From Pleodorina starrii (taxonomy: Eukaryota > Chlorophyta > Chlorophyceae > Chlamydomonadales > Volvocaceae), in assembly GCA_030267565.1 (NCBI GenBank), contig BRXU01000002.1, positions 7,879,001 to 7,943,000 of the forward strand: a DNA stretch of 64,000 nucleotides, given 5' to 3'. The notes beneath the pieces are model-generated. The model was not told where the DNA came from. It saw only the letters and a list, made by a program, of their open reading frames with translations, and did no database searches. The stretch's first letter is position 1. Each line of letters starts with the position of its first letter. Below are positions 1 through 13,200 of the stretch, piece by piece. A program made the position numbers and the translations under genes.

Positions 1-1737
1 CGCTAGAAACAATCAACCTGTCTCGCGCATCCGGCTTTCCCTGGGGAATGAGGTGTTACAGCCATGGAAGAGCTTGGGCCCAGGTGAGCAGGCCCTTTGA
101 CGTCCTTCCGAATGGCGCTGGAAGCCAGACATACTGGCTCACAAGACAAGCTGTCCGGGGGAAGTGGGCGCAGAGACGGTTCCACCCCGCGTCCTCACCT
201 CGCCCGGCCGCTGTCACCTCACTGCACACGAGCGCGAATGGAACATACGCTGCAGTCGGATATGGGGGGAGGTATCCGCATACATGTTACACGTTGGCTA
301 GGCCGGAACTGACCGACGGCCCCGGCCAGGGCCTTGCGGCGGGTACGCAGCCTTCACGTGCAATCTCCTTTCTCGGGGTGTTGGATTGGATTGGATGTTG
401 GTTGATTGCCGCCCGGGCGTTAGGTGACGGCTTCTTCGTCGTCACACGTTCTAGCGCCAAGGCCCAAGGGCCTTTCCCTTCCTCTTGGCGTCCCTCTGTC
501 CACTCCACCGAACGCATGTGACAGCTGGGCCCCAGAGATACCCCTTATCGGTTTCAACTGTACATTGGGGCAAAGCCCTCTCCTTGGAATGCCCGTGAAT
601 GCCACGAAGCGTCGCCCATTCAGGTACGGTGCCGTGATATTGTACACCAGGGCAGCGAAGTCTGTACCGCAATGTCGTTGCAGTGATGGTCGGGTTGATC
701 GAAGCGCCTCGCCGTACGATTGTCATCAGCGTGAGGTCGCGTGGCCTCCCGACCATCATTTCGTTAACCCGCAGCACCCAGGCAGCAAACAGTGGAGGTG
801 GACGTGCAGCGAAAGGTTTACTGAGGCCGGCGCAAGTAAACCGGCTTGCGTGGTGGCAGTGACGCGTTGCTGGCGGCCGCAATGTTGCAGGCTTTGTTCC
901 TTGGCTTTGATGCACCCAACTCTTAACTGTCTGCTGCGACGAAAATAACCCTCAACTCACGCGTGGAAGGGGCAACCGGAGAGTGGGTTTCCGAAACGCC
1001 GCTGATACAAGCTTGTCGGCTGACGTGTGCCGAGCCCGCACGCGCCTTCAAAACACCTGAGGGCAAAACAAAGGGCCTCTCATTCCTCTCGCGAGAGGAA
1101 GGCCTGTCCGCACAACAAGTGCAAGGCCCGCGCAGCACCCGGTGCGTGCCCTCCGACACGAAAAGGCCTGTCCGTACAATCTTTGCAGCCGGTGAGGCAC
1201 GCCCACCAACATCAAAGAAAGAGGCCCTCATCAAGCCGAGCGGAACGGAGGGCGCAAACTGAGCTGACCGCCCAGGTAAGCCACATCCAGCATTGCTTGA
1301 CGGCATTACTGTAGCCGTGCGTCAATATCTCAATCCTATCTCAATAACTGTAGCCGTGCGTCAATATCTCATGCCTATCTCAATAACTCCAGCCTAACAT
1401 GTCATGAATACGAGAGGTTTGTGATTAAGCGATCATTCATCCATCTGTACGGACATTGCGCGGCAATGTATACGACACGTGCAACGGCGGGGAGTAACGA
1501 CATGTAACATCATCAAGGGCGGAACCATCAAGACAACAACTAAGGAAAAGGCCTCCGTGATCGATCCGGCTGAAGAGCCCCTGGCGAATCTCCGCCCGGT
1601 TCGGGGTCAGGCATGCCGCATGCGGGCACTCGGAGCTCGTCACACAGCTCTGCTGCACCCGGTCACTGTTGGGGTTGGGCGCCGCGCCAGCGCACCCTCC
1701 CTCCACAGCAGCGGCAACCGTTGCCCCTCAGGACAGC
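1..1737. other. Intergenic, no gene seen
   Basis: I find no supported exon here on either strand. Open frames are short, overlap on both strands and show no recognisable domain. A 39-bp tandem duplication lies near 1309-1386. The 3' end of the minus-strand gene that stops at 1738 must lie here, but the nearest minus-strand TGTAA that I see is near 288, so its transcript end is unresolved. Confidence 0.6.
1309..1386. repeat. 39-bp tandem duplication
   Basis: Two head-to-tail copies (1309-1347 and 1348-1386) both begin ctgtagccgtgcgtcaatat and end ctatctcaataa. They differ by a couple of bases. No gene is involved. Confidence 0.9.
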
Positions 1738-4147
1738 TCAGCAGTGGCCGCTCGCATCCGAGGGTCCCGCTTGCGCCCCGGGCCGGGTGCCATCAACACC
1801 CGGCACGGCGACCGCCGACCCGGGGTCCCCGCGGAAGATATCGCCCCACGGGACGCCCCAGGGCTTGCTTGGGACACCGTGAGCAATGCCCGCCGCCTTG
1901 GCCGCCATCTTCCAAGCGTCAATGAGCTTGTCGACTGGCACGGCGCGCATTGCGGCGTACATGCCGTGGCAAAGGGTTATGGCCTGGACCCACGTGATGT
2001 CCCTCTGGTTCTCGATCATCCAGGTGAAAGCCTTGATCGTCATCGCCCTCTGCAAGCACGTCGTCATTCGGTAACATGTCAAGGTCTATATGGATGATGT
2101 AGATTACAGGCTCCAATGCCGCCACTGCCACGGCTTACCTGCCCTCTCTCGAACCTTGTCCCAGGCTCTACGGCTGCTGCGCGCAGCAGCTGCTGCTGGT
2201 GGGTTGCAGCGGCGGGACCCGTCACCAGGCCATCCGGCGGCGGCGGGCGGTAGGGCTCTACGGCTGCTGCGCGCAGCAGCTGCTGCTGGTGGGTTGCAGC
2301 GGCGGGACCCGTCACCAGGCCATCCGGCGGCGGCGGGCGGTAGGGCTCTACGGCTGCAGCGCGCGGCTGCTGCTGGTGGTGGGTTGCAGCGGCGGGGCCC
2401 GTCACCAGGCCATCCGGCGGCGGCGGGCGGTAGGGCTCTACGGCTGCAGCGCGCGGCTGCTGCTGGTGGTGGGTTGCAGCGGCGGGGCCCGTCACCAGGC
2501 CATCCGGCGGCGGCGGGCGGTAGGGCTCTACGGCTGCAGCGCGCAGCTGCTGCTGCTGGTGGGTTGCAGTGGCGGGGCCCGTCACCAGGCCATCCGGCGG
2601 CGGCGGGCGGTAGGGCTCAACGGCTGCTGCGCGGGCTGGTGGGCCCATCCCCGACGGTCCGCCGGCGGCGGCCACCGGGCCCGCGGCTGCCGTCAGCCGT
2701 TGCTGCTGCACCTGCGGATCCGCAGCCCCGGCGCCGGTCGCCGATTCGCCGAGGTGTGGGGCTGGTCTGGCCACCTGCCGGTGCACCACCTGCTGTGCCG
2801 CCGCCGCAACCGGCATGGCGGCGGCGCGTCCCTCAGTTGCAGCAACAGCGTGCTGTTGTGGCAAAGCCCGCGGTGGCGGCACCTGCAGTCCAACGCCCGC
2901 CGCCACTCCAGCGACCGCCCCCACCGGGCCCGCGGCTGCAACCGGTTGGCGCGGTAATGGCGCTGGGCCCGCAACGGGCCGCGCTGGCGCCGCAGGGAGT
3001 GCCAGCCGTCGGGTAGTGCCAGCCGCCTTTGCAGCCCGCCGGGCTCCAACACCCCTGCAAACCCAGTTGAACGAATAAGAGTCAGCAAAACACAAAGCTA
3101 CGGTACATGGGTACCGGTATGACCCCCGACGACTCAGCCAAGCCCTCGCCCATACCGTACTCACGCTGCCTGCTGAATGGAAAGACGGGCCTCGGGCCTC
3201 TGGGCGAAGGCCAATATCACCTCCTGCAGCCCGCGGGCCTCCTCCGACTGCAGGCCGCCGAACAAGCTCCCCAGCGCCTGGATGCTCCAGCCGCCGTTGG
3301 AAGCGCCCGACTGCTGCAGGGTCAAGATGTTCGACTTTGGGCACACAATCGATGTCAGGCGGTTCTTGGACTCCATCATTTTCTTGTGGTCGCTGAACCA
3401 CCTGGTTTGGAACTTGCGTTCCTCCGCTTTCAGGAGCTGCGCCTCGAGGTCGGACGCAGGGGGCTGCGGCTCGGGCAGCCCCTTAGCTTCAGCTGCCGCT
3501 CTGTCGGTCTTCCACACGAACCGGGTCAAGACGCGCTTCCGCATGAAGTTCATGTTTGGCTGACTGTCTAGCGTCTCCAGCGCCTGCTTGACCATGGCTG
3601 CACGGAGGTCGTCGTCGGCGGCGGCGTGACCTGGCAGCGCTACCTCCGCCTCCGTAACGGCCAACTCCGCATCCGCGGCCATCTCCGCATCCGCGGCAAA
3701 CTCCTCTGCCTCGTCCAATCCCTCGTTAAGGTCCCCTGTGCCTGGCTGCTGTTGAGCCGGTGCAACGACGGCTGATCTGAACTCCGTCCTGGCTGCCGGC
3801 TCACCGTCATCTGCTGGCTCGCCATCAGCTTCCAGCTCGCCACCGACCACCGGCGAGTCATCGGCTGCCGGCTGGCCACCGCCTGCAAGGGCGCGCGGCT
3901 GCTGAGGCGGTTGCTGCTGCAGCAGCAGCAGCAGGGTCGCCGGCGGGAGTTCTGTGTCATGGTTTGCCGCAAAGTTCTCGTCACGATACGTTAATTTCTG
4001 ACGCTTTGTGGCAGTTCGGGCCATCCACTGGTCAGGTCTTGGCTGTGGTCGAGCTGAAATTGGTGCGGCATAACCAGCAGGGAAGACGCAAGGCACTATG
4101 TGATACTTGTTTGGAAGCCGCCGAAGTTTTTTTTCATGTTCAGCCAT
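1738..4147 (-). CDS. Orphan protein with 30-aa Pro/Ala/Gln repeats
   Basis: I do not recognise this protein. Three exons splice in phase: 4147-3165, 3054-2139 and 2049-1738, giving 736 aa. Donors are GTGAGT and GTAAGC, and both acceptors follow TTGCAG or TTGCAG-like tracts. The first 130 residues are basic then Gln-rich. An acidic Ala/Glu/Asp stretch follows, then a charged helical region with the motif RWFSDHKKMMESKNR (about residue 260). The second exon is Pro/Ala/Gln-rich and ends in five copies of a 30-residue unit with core EPYRPPPPDGLVTGP. The last exon encodes a non-repetitive helical tail containing TWMIENQRDITW. An upstream in-frame ATG at 4159 would add MLFS. The tail and acidic regions look like real protein, but a transposon-encoded protein is possible. 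The structure is by inspection only. Confidence 0.6.
2161..2640. repeat. 90-bp coding minisatellite, about 5 copies
   Basis: Units start near 2161, 2251, 2341, 2431 and 2521, with a partial sixth from 2611. The period is exactly 90 bp, so the reading frame of the minus-strand gene is preserved. Copies differ mainly in the Gln/His codons (CAG runs) at the unit junction. This is typical of slippage or unequal exchange within a coding exon. Confidence 0.92.
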
Positions 4148-4159
4148 ACTAAAGAGCAA

Positions 4160-5494
4160 ATCGGACAGGCATAGCGGTCTATGTGGCGTCAGAGGACACG
4201 AAGAGGGGTCACTGAAACGTGACCTTCTATATGCAGAGGTTTACAACTTAAATCACGTAATTAGGTGCATCCATGCATCATCGAATACCGAATACGTCTG
4301 TATTTGTGACTTTGGCGTTTGACGTCGGTCAAAGCTTGGTCGCATACCGGGAAAAACGGTATCCCAATCACAACACAGCATCCCGACTATCCCGCTTCTC
4401 TGTAACGGGTGACCTAGGCATCTATGTAAGGACGACAGGCCCAAATGGCCGCTCGTTCAATCGAAAACGCTCCAACGGTTCCCAAGGCGCCCCAAGGCGT
4501 TACTTTACGACAAGGGCCTTATGAAACTTCCAACCAACTCAGTTTAAATTATGAATTTCGATCATGTTATGAGCAAGATATCTATGGTGTGCATTATACC
4601 TTGCTCAAAATTCTGAGGTCCTTTCTCTCTGGACCTGTAATCTCCTGGCTCTGCCGAGGCTAACGTGCTGACCGACTGGGCTTTGAGAGAGCAAACGAAG
4701 GGGGAAGCGGGGACCGGCTGCCAAGGGCCCTTACACTGCATTCTGCCTTTCACTCGGTAGAGCTTCAGCTTTCATCTTTGGCTAGAGCAGAGCTCGCCAT
4801 CTGAAGCCTTACCTCGCCATCGTCACCTTCACCTTCAACTCCACCTCCGATTCGAGTACCATGTCTAGCGCTGGTAACACCCAACTCTAACAAGACGCTA
4901 AAGCAGCACGAGCAGCAGCAGCAAGGTGCGGGTCACACCGATGGCGCCATTCAGCTGGGAACAGGGAACAGGGGAGGTCCGTTCCCGGAACAGACCCGCC
5001 CCTGTTCCGGGAACAGTACGACCGCTCATGGAACAGGAATAAACTCCATTCTTTCCTTGCGCTGTGTCCTGCTTATTGGTATTTAGGCAATACACTACAA
5101 ATTCCATGGACGTTTCAGCTTCAAACCTGCAAGGCGCGCTTACGGCATCTCTCTTCGTCTTCCCCGCCAATTTTGCTCTCCATTCATATATCAGGAGCAA
5201 GGTTGGCATCCATTGCAGCAAAGAGGATAGAGCGCAAGTCTCCTGACTGATTGACGCGACCTGACCTGCCTTCCTGACTTGACAATTGACCTGACTTGAC
5301 CGACGCGCGCCAGCGCCGACTCTCCTCCGACTGCCCGCCCCGCGCCCCAACCCGCCTTGTAGGCCCTCGGCGCCCCCAATCCGATGTCCGCCCCGTGTCC
5401 TCCCACCCGCCCACCTGGCCCGCACTCCACTCCCTACCCTTGAATAACATGCCAAATATGGGGTGCTCATGCCTTTGCCTGCCTTCCATGCTTA
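4160..5494. other. Intergenic, upstream of the orphan gene
   Basis: I see no supported coding exon. The promoter of the minus-strand orphan gene should lie at its left end. The stretch 4190-4640 is less GC-rich than its surroundings. Confidence 0.5.
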
Positions 5495-6266
5495 CAGGTG
5501 GCCAAGTACCTGGACTCCCCGCTGGCGGGCCTTCCATGGCCTGCGTGCTGGCCCACCAACTGGGGCCCGCAGCAGCGGGGCTCGGACGGCGAGAAGCTTG
5601 TGGCCCGATTCTCCGTCGTGGAGAAGTAGGACGGGACCACCCGGCTCGTGCGCCCCGCGAGCCTCCTGGGATCCGGGAAGTTGCTCACCCAGATCCCGGC
5701 GACTAACCCAGATCCTTGCGCCTGTTCGCGGGCAAGGACACCATCTACGAGATTGAGGGTTTCGCCCGCGAGAACATCCTCATCCTGATGAAGGAGGACG
5801 CGTGGTGGACGGAGGCCACCGGCAAGGACTGGAAAGCCCCGTTGCTCCCCGACCCGGAAAAGACCTACTCCTCAGCCGGCAACCCCGGTCATCTTGAAAG
5901 ACTCGGAGTAGGTCTTTTCCGGGTCGGGGAGCGACGGGGCTTTCCAGTCCTTGCCGGTGGCCTCCGTCCACCACGCGTCCTCCTTCATCAGGATGAGGAT
6001 GTTCTCGCGGGCGAAACCCTCAATCTCGTAGATGGTGTCCTTGCCCGCGAACAGGCGCAAAGATCTGGGTTAGCCGCCGGGATCTGGGTGAGCAACTTCC
6101 CGGATCCCAGGAGGCTCGCGGGGCGCACGAGCCGGGTGGTCCCGTCCTACACCACCACAAGCTTCTCGCCGTCCGGGCCCCGCTGCTGCGGACCCCAGTA
6201 GTTGGTGGGCCAGCACGCAGGCCATGGAAGGCCCGCCAGCATGGCGTCAAGGTACTTGGCCACCTG
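5495..6266. repeat. Inverted repeat carrying facing gene fragments
   Basis: The left arm 5495-5872 is the near-identical reverse complement of the right arm 5905-6266, with a 32-bp spacer. Outer ends are caggtggccaagtacctgg and its complement. Inner ends are ggaaaagacctactcc and its complement. The arms differ by scattered substitutions and small indels. A transcript of either strand would fold into a hairpin of roughly 360 bp. Confidence 0.93.
5498..5872 (+). pseudogene. Duplicated gene fragment (left arm)
   Basis: The fragment reads VAKYLDSPLAGLPWPACWPT from 5498 just after a cttacag acceptor-like sequence, then meets an in-frame stop near 5627. Downstream it reads LRLFAGKDTIYEIEGFAREN and LMKEDAWWTEATGKDW. 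The same peptides are encoded on the minus strand in the right arm (about 6263-5905), where the first block also ends in a stop. Codon usage and conservation between arms suggest a captured piece of a host gene, intron junctions included. I do not recognise the parent protein. Confidence 0.55.
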
Positions 6267-9200
6267 TCGCCCATACCCTAGAGTGCTGACCCAGTTGCCG
6301 CCGGGCCTTTCCCCACGGGCCGATCGAGCTGCCGTGTGGACCGGGCGTCGGCGGGGCCCCCGGAGGTGCCATGCCTCATAACGGCGGGGCCGGGTGGCGG
6401 GGCATCGACAACTGCGGGTTAGGTTGCGGCGGATACCGTGCATGGGGATGGGGGCCGCACTGCTTTTGCCCCGATTGCGTTTGTGTGTCTGTCCACTAAA
6501 CTACGGGGGGTTTTCCACGTTTTGTTCGTTTTCGACGATTGGGTATGTGGGGTTGCGGGTCGGTCGGCGACACGTGCGCACACGGGGAAAATGGAGATAG
6601 CTATCCGGGAGGTGGAGGCAGCTACTGGGGGGCCACTGTTGGGTGCGTGAGCCACCGGCGCCATACTCGCCCCCCGCACCCCCCCACCGCTTTACTACGT
6701 CAACTTTGCAAGCAGGCCCGAAACACCGGTCCATCCACCCACGCTAGCTATGGTCGCACTTCCTCCCTGCGTTGGGCCGCGTTTACGTGTGCCGATATTT
6801 ATACTTGTAATATTTCCGACTAATAACCAATGGTTAACGGAACTCACTAAAGTGAGGAACGACCGTTGGGTTAGTTGGAGACGAGCAATGCGGAGCCCGG
6901 TCGTACATCAAGATCTCAAGGCGTCGGCCTCATAAGCCGACTGGTGGAGCTGATGGGATTGAATTCTATTCTCAGGTGTCTGGTATAAGGATACACAGGT
7001 CCGCCACTTGACAGATTCTCGTCCAATACAGGGGCCTTCCATGCTCCACCCCACCGCCAACCCAAGTGTGACACTGCCGCCAGCCAGCCAGCGGGGATAC
7101 CGTATGGGTGAGAAGGGTGACAACAACCGCGGGACAACACTCTTTGTGCCATTTCCGAACGGCACAGAGACATCTGGGCTAAATGGGGTCGTCCATGCAT
7201 GGCCGAAGGTGCTGCTACACAATCTGATCCTCTGATGCCACACCCTGCACGGTGCCTGAGGCCACCTGCTTGGATGCAGCTGCATACAAAACCGCACCTA
7301 GTGCATGCATACCGTATAAATCTCTCGTGCAAAGGTGCTGCCCTCAACGACTCCACACCCTCAACGACTGCCTCGTTCTCGAAGCTCCCGGGGCCTCGTT
7401 TTGGATCGTCTTATAGGGTTTTAGGTTTTATATGTTTGACGTCCTGAGGTTTTAGGTCTGACGTCCTGGAAGGGGCTCCCTGGAGCAGGGCGGCGCATCC
7501 CGGGTCGCCTCGCGGGTGGACCAGCTCGGTGGCTCGCCCGTTCACAGGAGGAATTCGGCTCAGCAGTTCGCGTCAAACAACAAGCATTGCCCCTCCTCAT
7601 TGCCCAAGAAGCGACGTACCTATTGCGTCCGCGGCCTTTCTGCCGGTTAGGCAAGGAGCAGCTCGGGCACGTTCGGTGCTTTCCGCCGGGTTTTCCCACC
7701 GGGCCGGGGAGAGGACCTGAACCTCTGGTGATGTGCCTGCTGGTGTCGTACACCGTGCCCTTCTTACGGGCTCAGCTTCAACGACGTCGGGCACACTTTC
7801 AGGCGGAGTGTGGGCTGGTGACACGGTTAGTCGTCACCCGCAGGTGCGGCTTGAGTGGACTCGGTCGCCGGTGTGAAAGTGCAGCAGGCTGCTCATCGGC
7901 TGGCTGGCGGCATTGGTGTTGCCACAGCAGGGGCCAATTCTGTGACACACGTCTGGTCCGGGTGGAGGCCGGGCCCCACTGCCTGAAGCGTCTTTCGGCA
8001 GTGCCAGACCGGATGGCTCGCCGGCTCTGCCCCTCCAGGGGCCTGCTGGAGCCCACCGAAACGAGTACGACACCTGCCGGTTCCATAACCCCCTTCTGTG
8101 GTCTGCTGCTGACACCGCCGGACTCCTGTTCTGGATGGCGCGGGGGGATGGGCCCAATAAAACGGATCGAAAACCAGTAGGAGACAAAAATGGGGGCCGC
8201 GGCCTGTGTGGCGGAGTGCAAGCAAGGGCAGCAGTGTGGTGGTGGCGGGAAGGAGTGTTCGGCGCTTCCCAGGAGGCTCACGCACGGGCTGGGACCTGGG
8301 ATGGAGGCGCCGACCACCCTCAAGACCACCCTACCTCTGATTCCTCGGTGAGACGGTGGAGGCCGAGCTTCGGGCACAGCATGGCGAGAGGAGTGTTCAG
8401 CTGTTCACCCACCGCGAGGGAAGGACGCCCGCTCGCTCAGTCTGGCGGGGGGCGTCGTCGTCGCTACGGTAGTACCGGACATAGGTAGTTCGGCCATGGC
8501 CGGTAGGGCCCCGGAGCGCAAGGGGCCGCAGCAGTGGCACTGCCCACTGCGTGCCAAGCCTCTTGCTGGGGGCTGTCGGTCACAGACGATCAGTGGTACC
8601 GGTAGGTATCCATGTTACTGGTACTGCGCGACCCAGCTTCCGCGGCCTGATGGGAAGGCACAAGGCAGGCAACCTTTTTGATGTTTTTGCCCTCGAGGCG
8701 GGGCCGGCAGCAGTGTGTTGGGGGGCTGAAACTGCAGCCCCACGGAGGTGGCAGCCGGAGAGGAATAGGGGAGCGGGGCGAGTGGGGCGAGGCACAGAGA
8801 CGCGCGCGGGGGCATGGGACAGGCGCGCCTTGCGAATCCGAGCGACTGCTGCCAAGCCGAGCGAGCTGGTGTGACCCGTGTCCCTGACACCCGTCGCTTC
8901 CCTTGCATGTTCTGTGCAACCCAATCCGGACGGAACGGCACCCCACCCCCAGTTCCCCATCCAGCGATACCGGTAGATACACGGGGAGCTGTCGAAATAT
9001 AACGAGTTAACGACACCCGAGAGCTGATGTTTGCTTGCCCCAGCAAACTTGGGACCCCATCATCCCACGTGGTCCCAACACACATGATGGACCATCGACC
9101 ACTCAATCAGGCAGCGCCATATCCCAACGCAATGGCAGCGTAGAGCCATAAGGCCCGTATTACGGCACAGCGCCCCCGGTGGAACAGGCACGCCAACACC

Positions 9201-9920
9201 TGTCGGCCACCCAAGGTTACAGGATTGGCGAAAGTCCGATTGCTGTCCTCATGTTACGTACAGGATTCTTTACGTAACACCTCAGTTTTGTTGATTCGCG
9301 CGTCTGCTACACATGCTCGCCTAGCTGCTCGCGAGTGAGTGAGTGAGTGGTGCCGTAACACCTTATTCCCGCGCTTTGTGCGCCCGATGCGCAAACCTCC
9401 CCGAAACAATTATCCCTCCCCCAAACCTCCACCAAACAATTATCCCGCGCGCTGTACGATCGTACACCGCCGGGGTTGCGAGGAGTTAGTTTTGTGAAAT
9501 AAATTATGCGCGTTATAGGTCACATGCGTCATTCTCTCCCAAACACTAATCGTCCTCCCCGTCGCCGTCGCCGCCTCAACTACCAATGCAGTCGCCTCCT
9601 CCGCCCACGCTACCTCTCCAATCTCGCTCCCCGCAGCGCCGTTGCCGCCACAACCGCTCATAGCGGCGACAGGGAGCGGCCCACGGCGGCGGCGGCGGCG
9701 GCGGCGGGGGCGACAACTGCGGCGCTGCCGGTGCTGGTGCAGGCGCTGTGAGGCGGTGGCGCCAGCCCCAGCGCCGACCCTCCTCCTGCGCTGCTGCCGA
9801 GGCCCCCAACCACCTCCCATCGCCGCCCGACACTGCCCCCGTGCTCAACCCTCCCGGCGGCCTCAACCCGATCCTCCCCCCGCTCGCCATCGGCCCCACC
9901 GCCAGCCCCACCGCCACCCC
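6267..9920. other. Intergenic, downstream of the exchanger gene
   Basis: Open frames around 7400-8400 exist on both strands but lack domains, consistent splice sites or a clear strand, so no gene is called. A minus-strand TGTAA at 9221-9217 is a candidate polyadenylation signal for the exchanger gene, about 700 nt past its stop. Confidence 0.45.
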
Positions 9921-10222
9921 TCAATGCGCCGACGACGGCTTGGCAGCCGCAGCAGCGCCAGCACCGCCATCCGCAACAGCACCAGCGGCAGCCGGCAGCA
10001 GCTGCTGCGGCGGTGGAGGACCCGTGTGGAACCCGCCCGGAACCGACCCGTGGGTCGGCACCTCCGAAAGCCCCCCGCTACCCGCCGTCGTCAGCGCCCA
10101 GGCAGACGTCCCATGCTGCCAGCCCGACTCCGCCGCCGCCGCCCCACCCACCGCCGGTCCCGCCGCTACCGCCCCCCCCACCGTCGCCACTTGCACCACC
10201 GCCCCGGAGGAGCCCTTGCCGC

Positions 10223-10253
<31 letters not shown>

Positions 10254-13200
10254 AGTCGCAGTCGCAGTCGCAGTCGCAGTCGCCCTGGTCACATCGACGG
10301 CGACGTGCGTGCGGGTGGCTGCGACTGAGGTGGCGGGCGGCAAGGGTGGCGAAGGCGGGTCGAGGGTCTGTGGCGCCTCGTGGCTGCCCATCACTGCGCC
10401 CACCGCGCCCAGGCCGCCGTGCTGGGAGGCGGACAGGCCGGTGCGGAAGGAGGCGTGTGACCCGGGGGTCATCTCCGCCTCGCGCCGGGCGTCAGGGTGG
10501 ATCAGAAGCTGCAGGGGGGGGGCCAAGGGGGGGGGCCAAGGGGGCGGAGAAGGGACGGGTGACTGAAGGGAACGTCTGGCGATGTTGGGTCTCGTGGCCA
10601 CCGGGGTCTTGGGGAGCGGCTGCTTGCGGTAATGGGAAAAGCGCCGCTTCGTGACATGTTCTCTTCGGCCCTAATACCGGTACCCAAATTGCCTGCAGCC
10701 CCATAGCTCCCGCGCCCCGGAAGCCCCCACGGCCCCCGTTCCCCCCCCCCGGGCTCCTCCCCGGACCACCACCCCCTACGTGGCCAGCGAGCTCCCTACA
10801 TACCCACCTGCTCTCAAACCCCCTACCGTACGTACCGCCTCCCTCCCCTTCCTCCGCACGAGTACCTTCATGCGATGCTACTGCGCATTTTGTCTTTCGC
10901 AGCGCGCTACGTAACTGGTTTGACGAGTGGAAACCCAACAGCACAAATCACTCTGGTGCATTGGGGTGACATGCATTGGGTTGATATAACATGGGGTGAT
11001 ATAATCATGGGGTGATATTTCCACACTCACCCCCGCTCCCTCCCTCCCTCACTCCCCCCCACACACGGTTCTCCCCGCGGCGCCCATCCTGCCCACCCTA
11101 CCCACCTCGCGCCCGTGCCCCCAACCCGTGCCCCCACCCACCCCACCCGTCCACCTCCCCACCTCCCTGCCCTACCTTGGACACCCGGCGGTCGAACTCG
11201 TCAAACCTCTCCACCAGCCGCCCGTCGTTTAGGGAGCGGACCTTCTGCAGCAGTGCAGAGGGGGAGGCCAGGGACAGAGAGAGAGAGCGATGGCGGGAGG
11301 AGGGGGAGGAGCCGCCGCCGCTGCCGCCGCTGCCAAGGCCGCTGCCGAGGCCGCCGCTGCGGAGGCCGCGGAAGCTGCCGCCACCACCCGATCGGAAGCT
11401 GCGGCCGTTGCGGCGGGCACCTGACGGGACATACCGGTATGAGGGAGGGGGGAAGGAGGTGGAGGTCAGGAGGTGGAGGTCAGGAGGTGGAGAAGTGGAG
11501 TGTTAGAAATGGAGGACGCGGACCGTTGGCAGGGAACGAGCGAGCGAGCGAGCGGGGGTGGTCAAAGCCTGTCAAGGCCCGGGGCAGCAGCGATCGCTGC
11601 CAAATGGCGACGGTGCGTGCGTGCTCGTGAGGGCAGGGAGGGAGGGCAGGGAGGGAGGGCGGGGGCCACCGCGGGCTCTCGGTGGATACAGCTGCGAGGA
11701 GTGAGGCGTGCGCATGTGGGGATGTGGGGGGATGTGGGGGGACGCCCGCGTAAAGAGGGGGTGACTGGCCCCAGCCGCCCAGCGGGCCCCCGCCCTTCTC
11801 AGCGCATGGCAGCGGGGCGCCCGCGGCCCCCTCGGCCGGGGGGGAGGGTTATCCACGTTTAGGCCGGACAGGCGGAGGCCGGGGTCGTGGGGGCCGGGCG
11901 GAGGCTGGAAGCGTGAGCTGCGGTGTGTCGACGCGTCGTGTGCCGGGGGCCGAGGAGCCCTCGGCCTCCTCTCAGCTCTCACGTCACCAAATGGAACGTC
12001 AGCCAAGCAGCAGCAAAAGGCGGGCGGCACCTCCACGAGCCACTCTGCACGGCCGCCAGATACACAGACGCACGGGCCGCGCGAACACAGATACATCCAC
12101 ACACACGCACACACGCACACACGCACACACACGGATACATCCACACACACGCACACGCGAATGGTGCCCTACCCTGCTTCCCATCCGCCTGCGCCTCCTG
12201 CTGCAACGCCGCCAGCCTGTCCCCGCCGTCATCACTCCCACCGCCGCTTCCGCCGCCATCGCCGCCGCTGCCGCTGCCGCTCCGCCCCCACAGCTGCCGC
12301 CCCTCCTCCTCGTCCGCCCCCGCCGCCTCCTTCCCCTCCTCTCGTCGCTTTCCTAGCCGACGGCGCTCCCCCGGCGTAGTGGGTGAGACCCCGCCGTTGA
12401 AGCGGTCCGTGAATTCCGCCTCCTCCGACCCACCCTCCCCCGCCGCCTCCTCCGCGCCCATGTCCACGTCATCCCGTCCGAAGCCGTGCATGTGGGCCAG
12501 GCAGTCCTGGTTTCGGAGCAAGGGCGCGGGGGTGTCTTCGGCTCGGAGCTTGAGGCGGCGGATGAGGTAGGCGGAGGTGCCGCCGTTGAAGAGGACGGTG
12601 ATGAAGATGAGGTAGAAGGTGCACGTCTTCATGACCTGCCGGCTCGGGAAAGAGAGGGAGGGAGGGGGAGGGTTATGCACGTGTAGGGAGGGGGGCGAAG
12701 GGGAGGGTTATCCACGTATAGGCCGGAGCCCGTGAGCGGTAACGTATCAGAAGAATCCTTCCCGGTTGTGTGTGTGTGGGGGGGTAAGGGCGGTGGAACG
12801 CAGGCAGGGTTCGTAAAGCGCGATGCCGGACGGAGCCGAGTGACCGAAATGCCAGCCGGCGATAAGGGGTGTGTGGTGTGGTGGTGGTGGAATGCGGGTG
12901 ATACGCGCGCGGTGGTAGCGGGTCAGAGGGGAGAACTGAGAGGCGACCAGACGCCATTCTTCCACACCTCGCCACTGAACAGCTCAAACGCTCGCGAAAC
13001 CGTCAAGTGCTCCCCCCCCCGCCTTCCCCGCCCAGACCCAGTGCCCGCGCGCCTCCGGCGCCTCCGCCTCCGTCCCCCAGCCCGGCCGCCCGCCGCCGCA
13101 TACGGTAGACGACGTCCTTCCCTGTCGTACCCTGCCGTACTCCCCAAACCGGTCGTCCGCCTCCACCGACAGCGCAAACGCCATCGCGCCGCGCAGTCCG

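Noticed and set aside
7395..8488. Several 100-200-codon frames on both strands
   Set aside because: No strand stands out and none has a recognisable motif. They are consistent with GC-rich chance frames.
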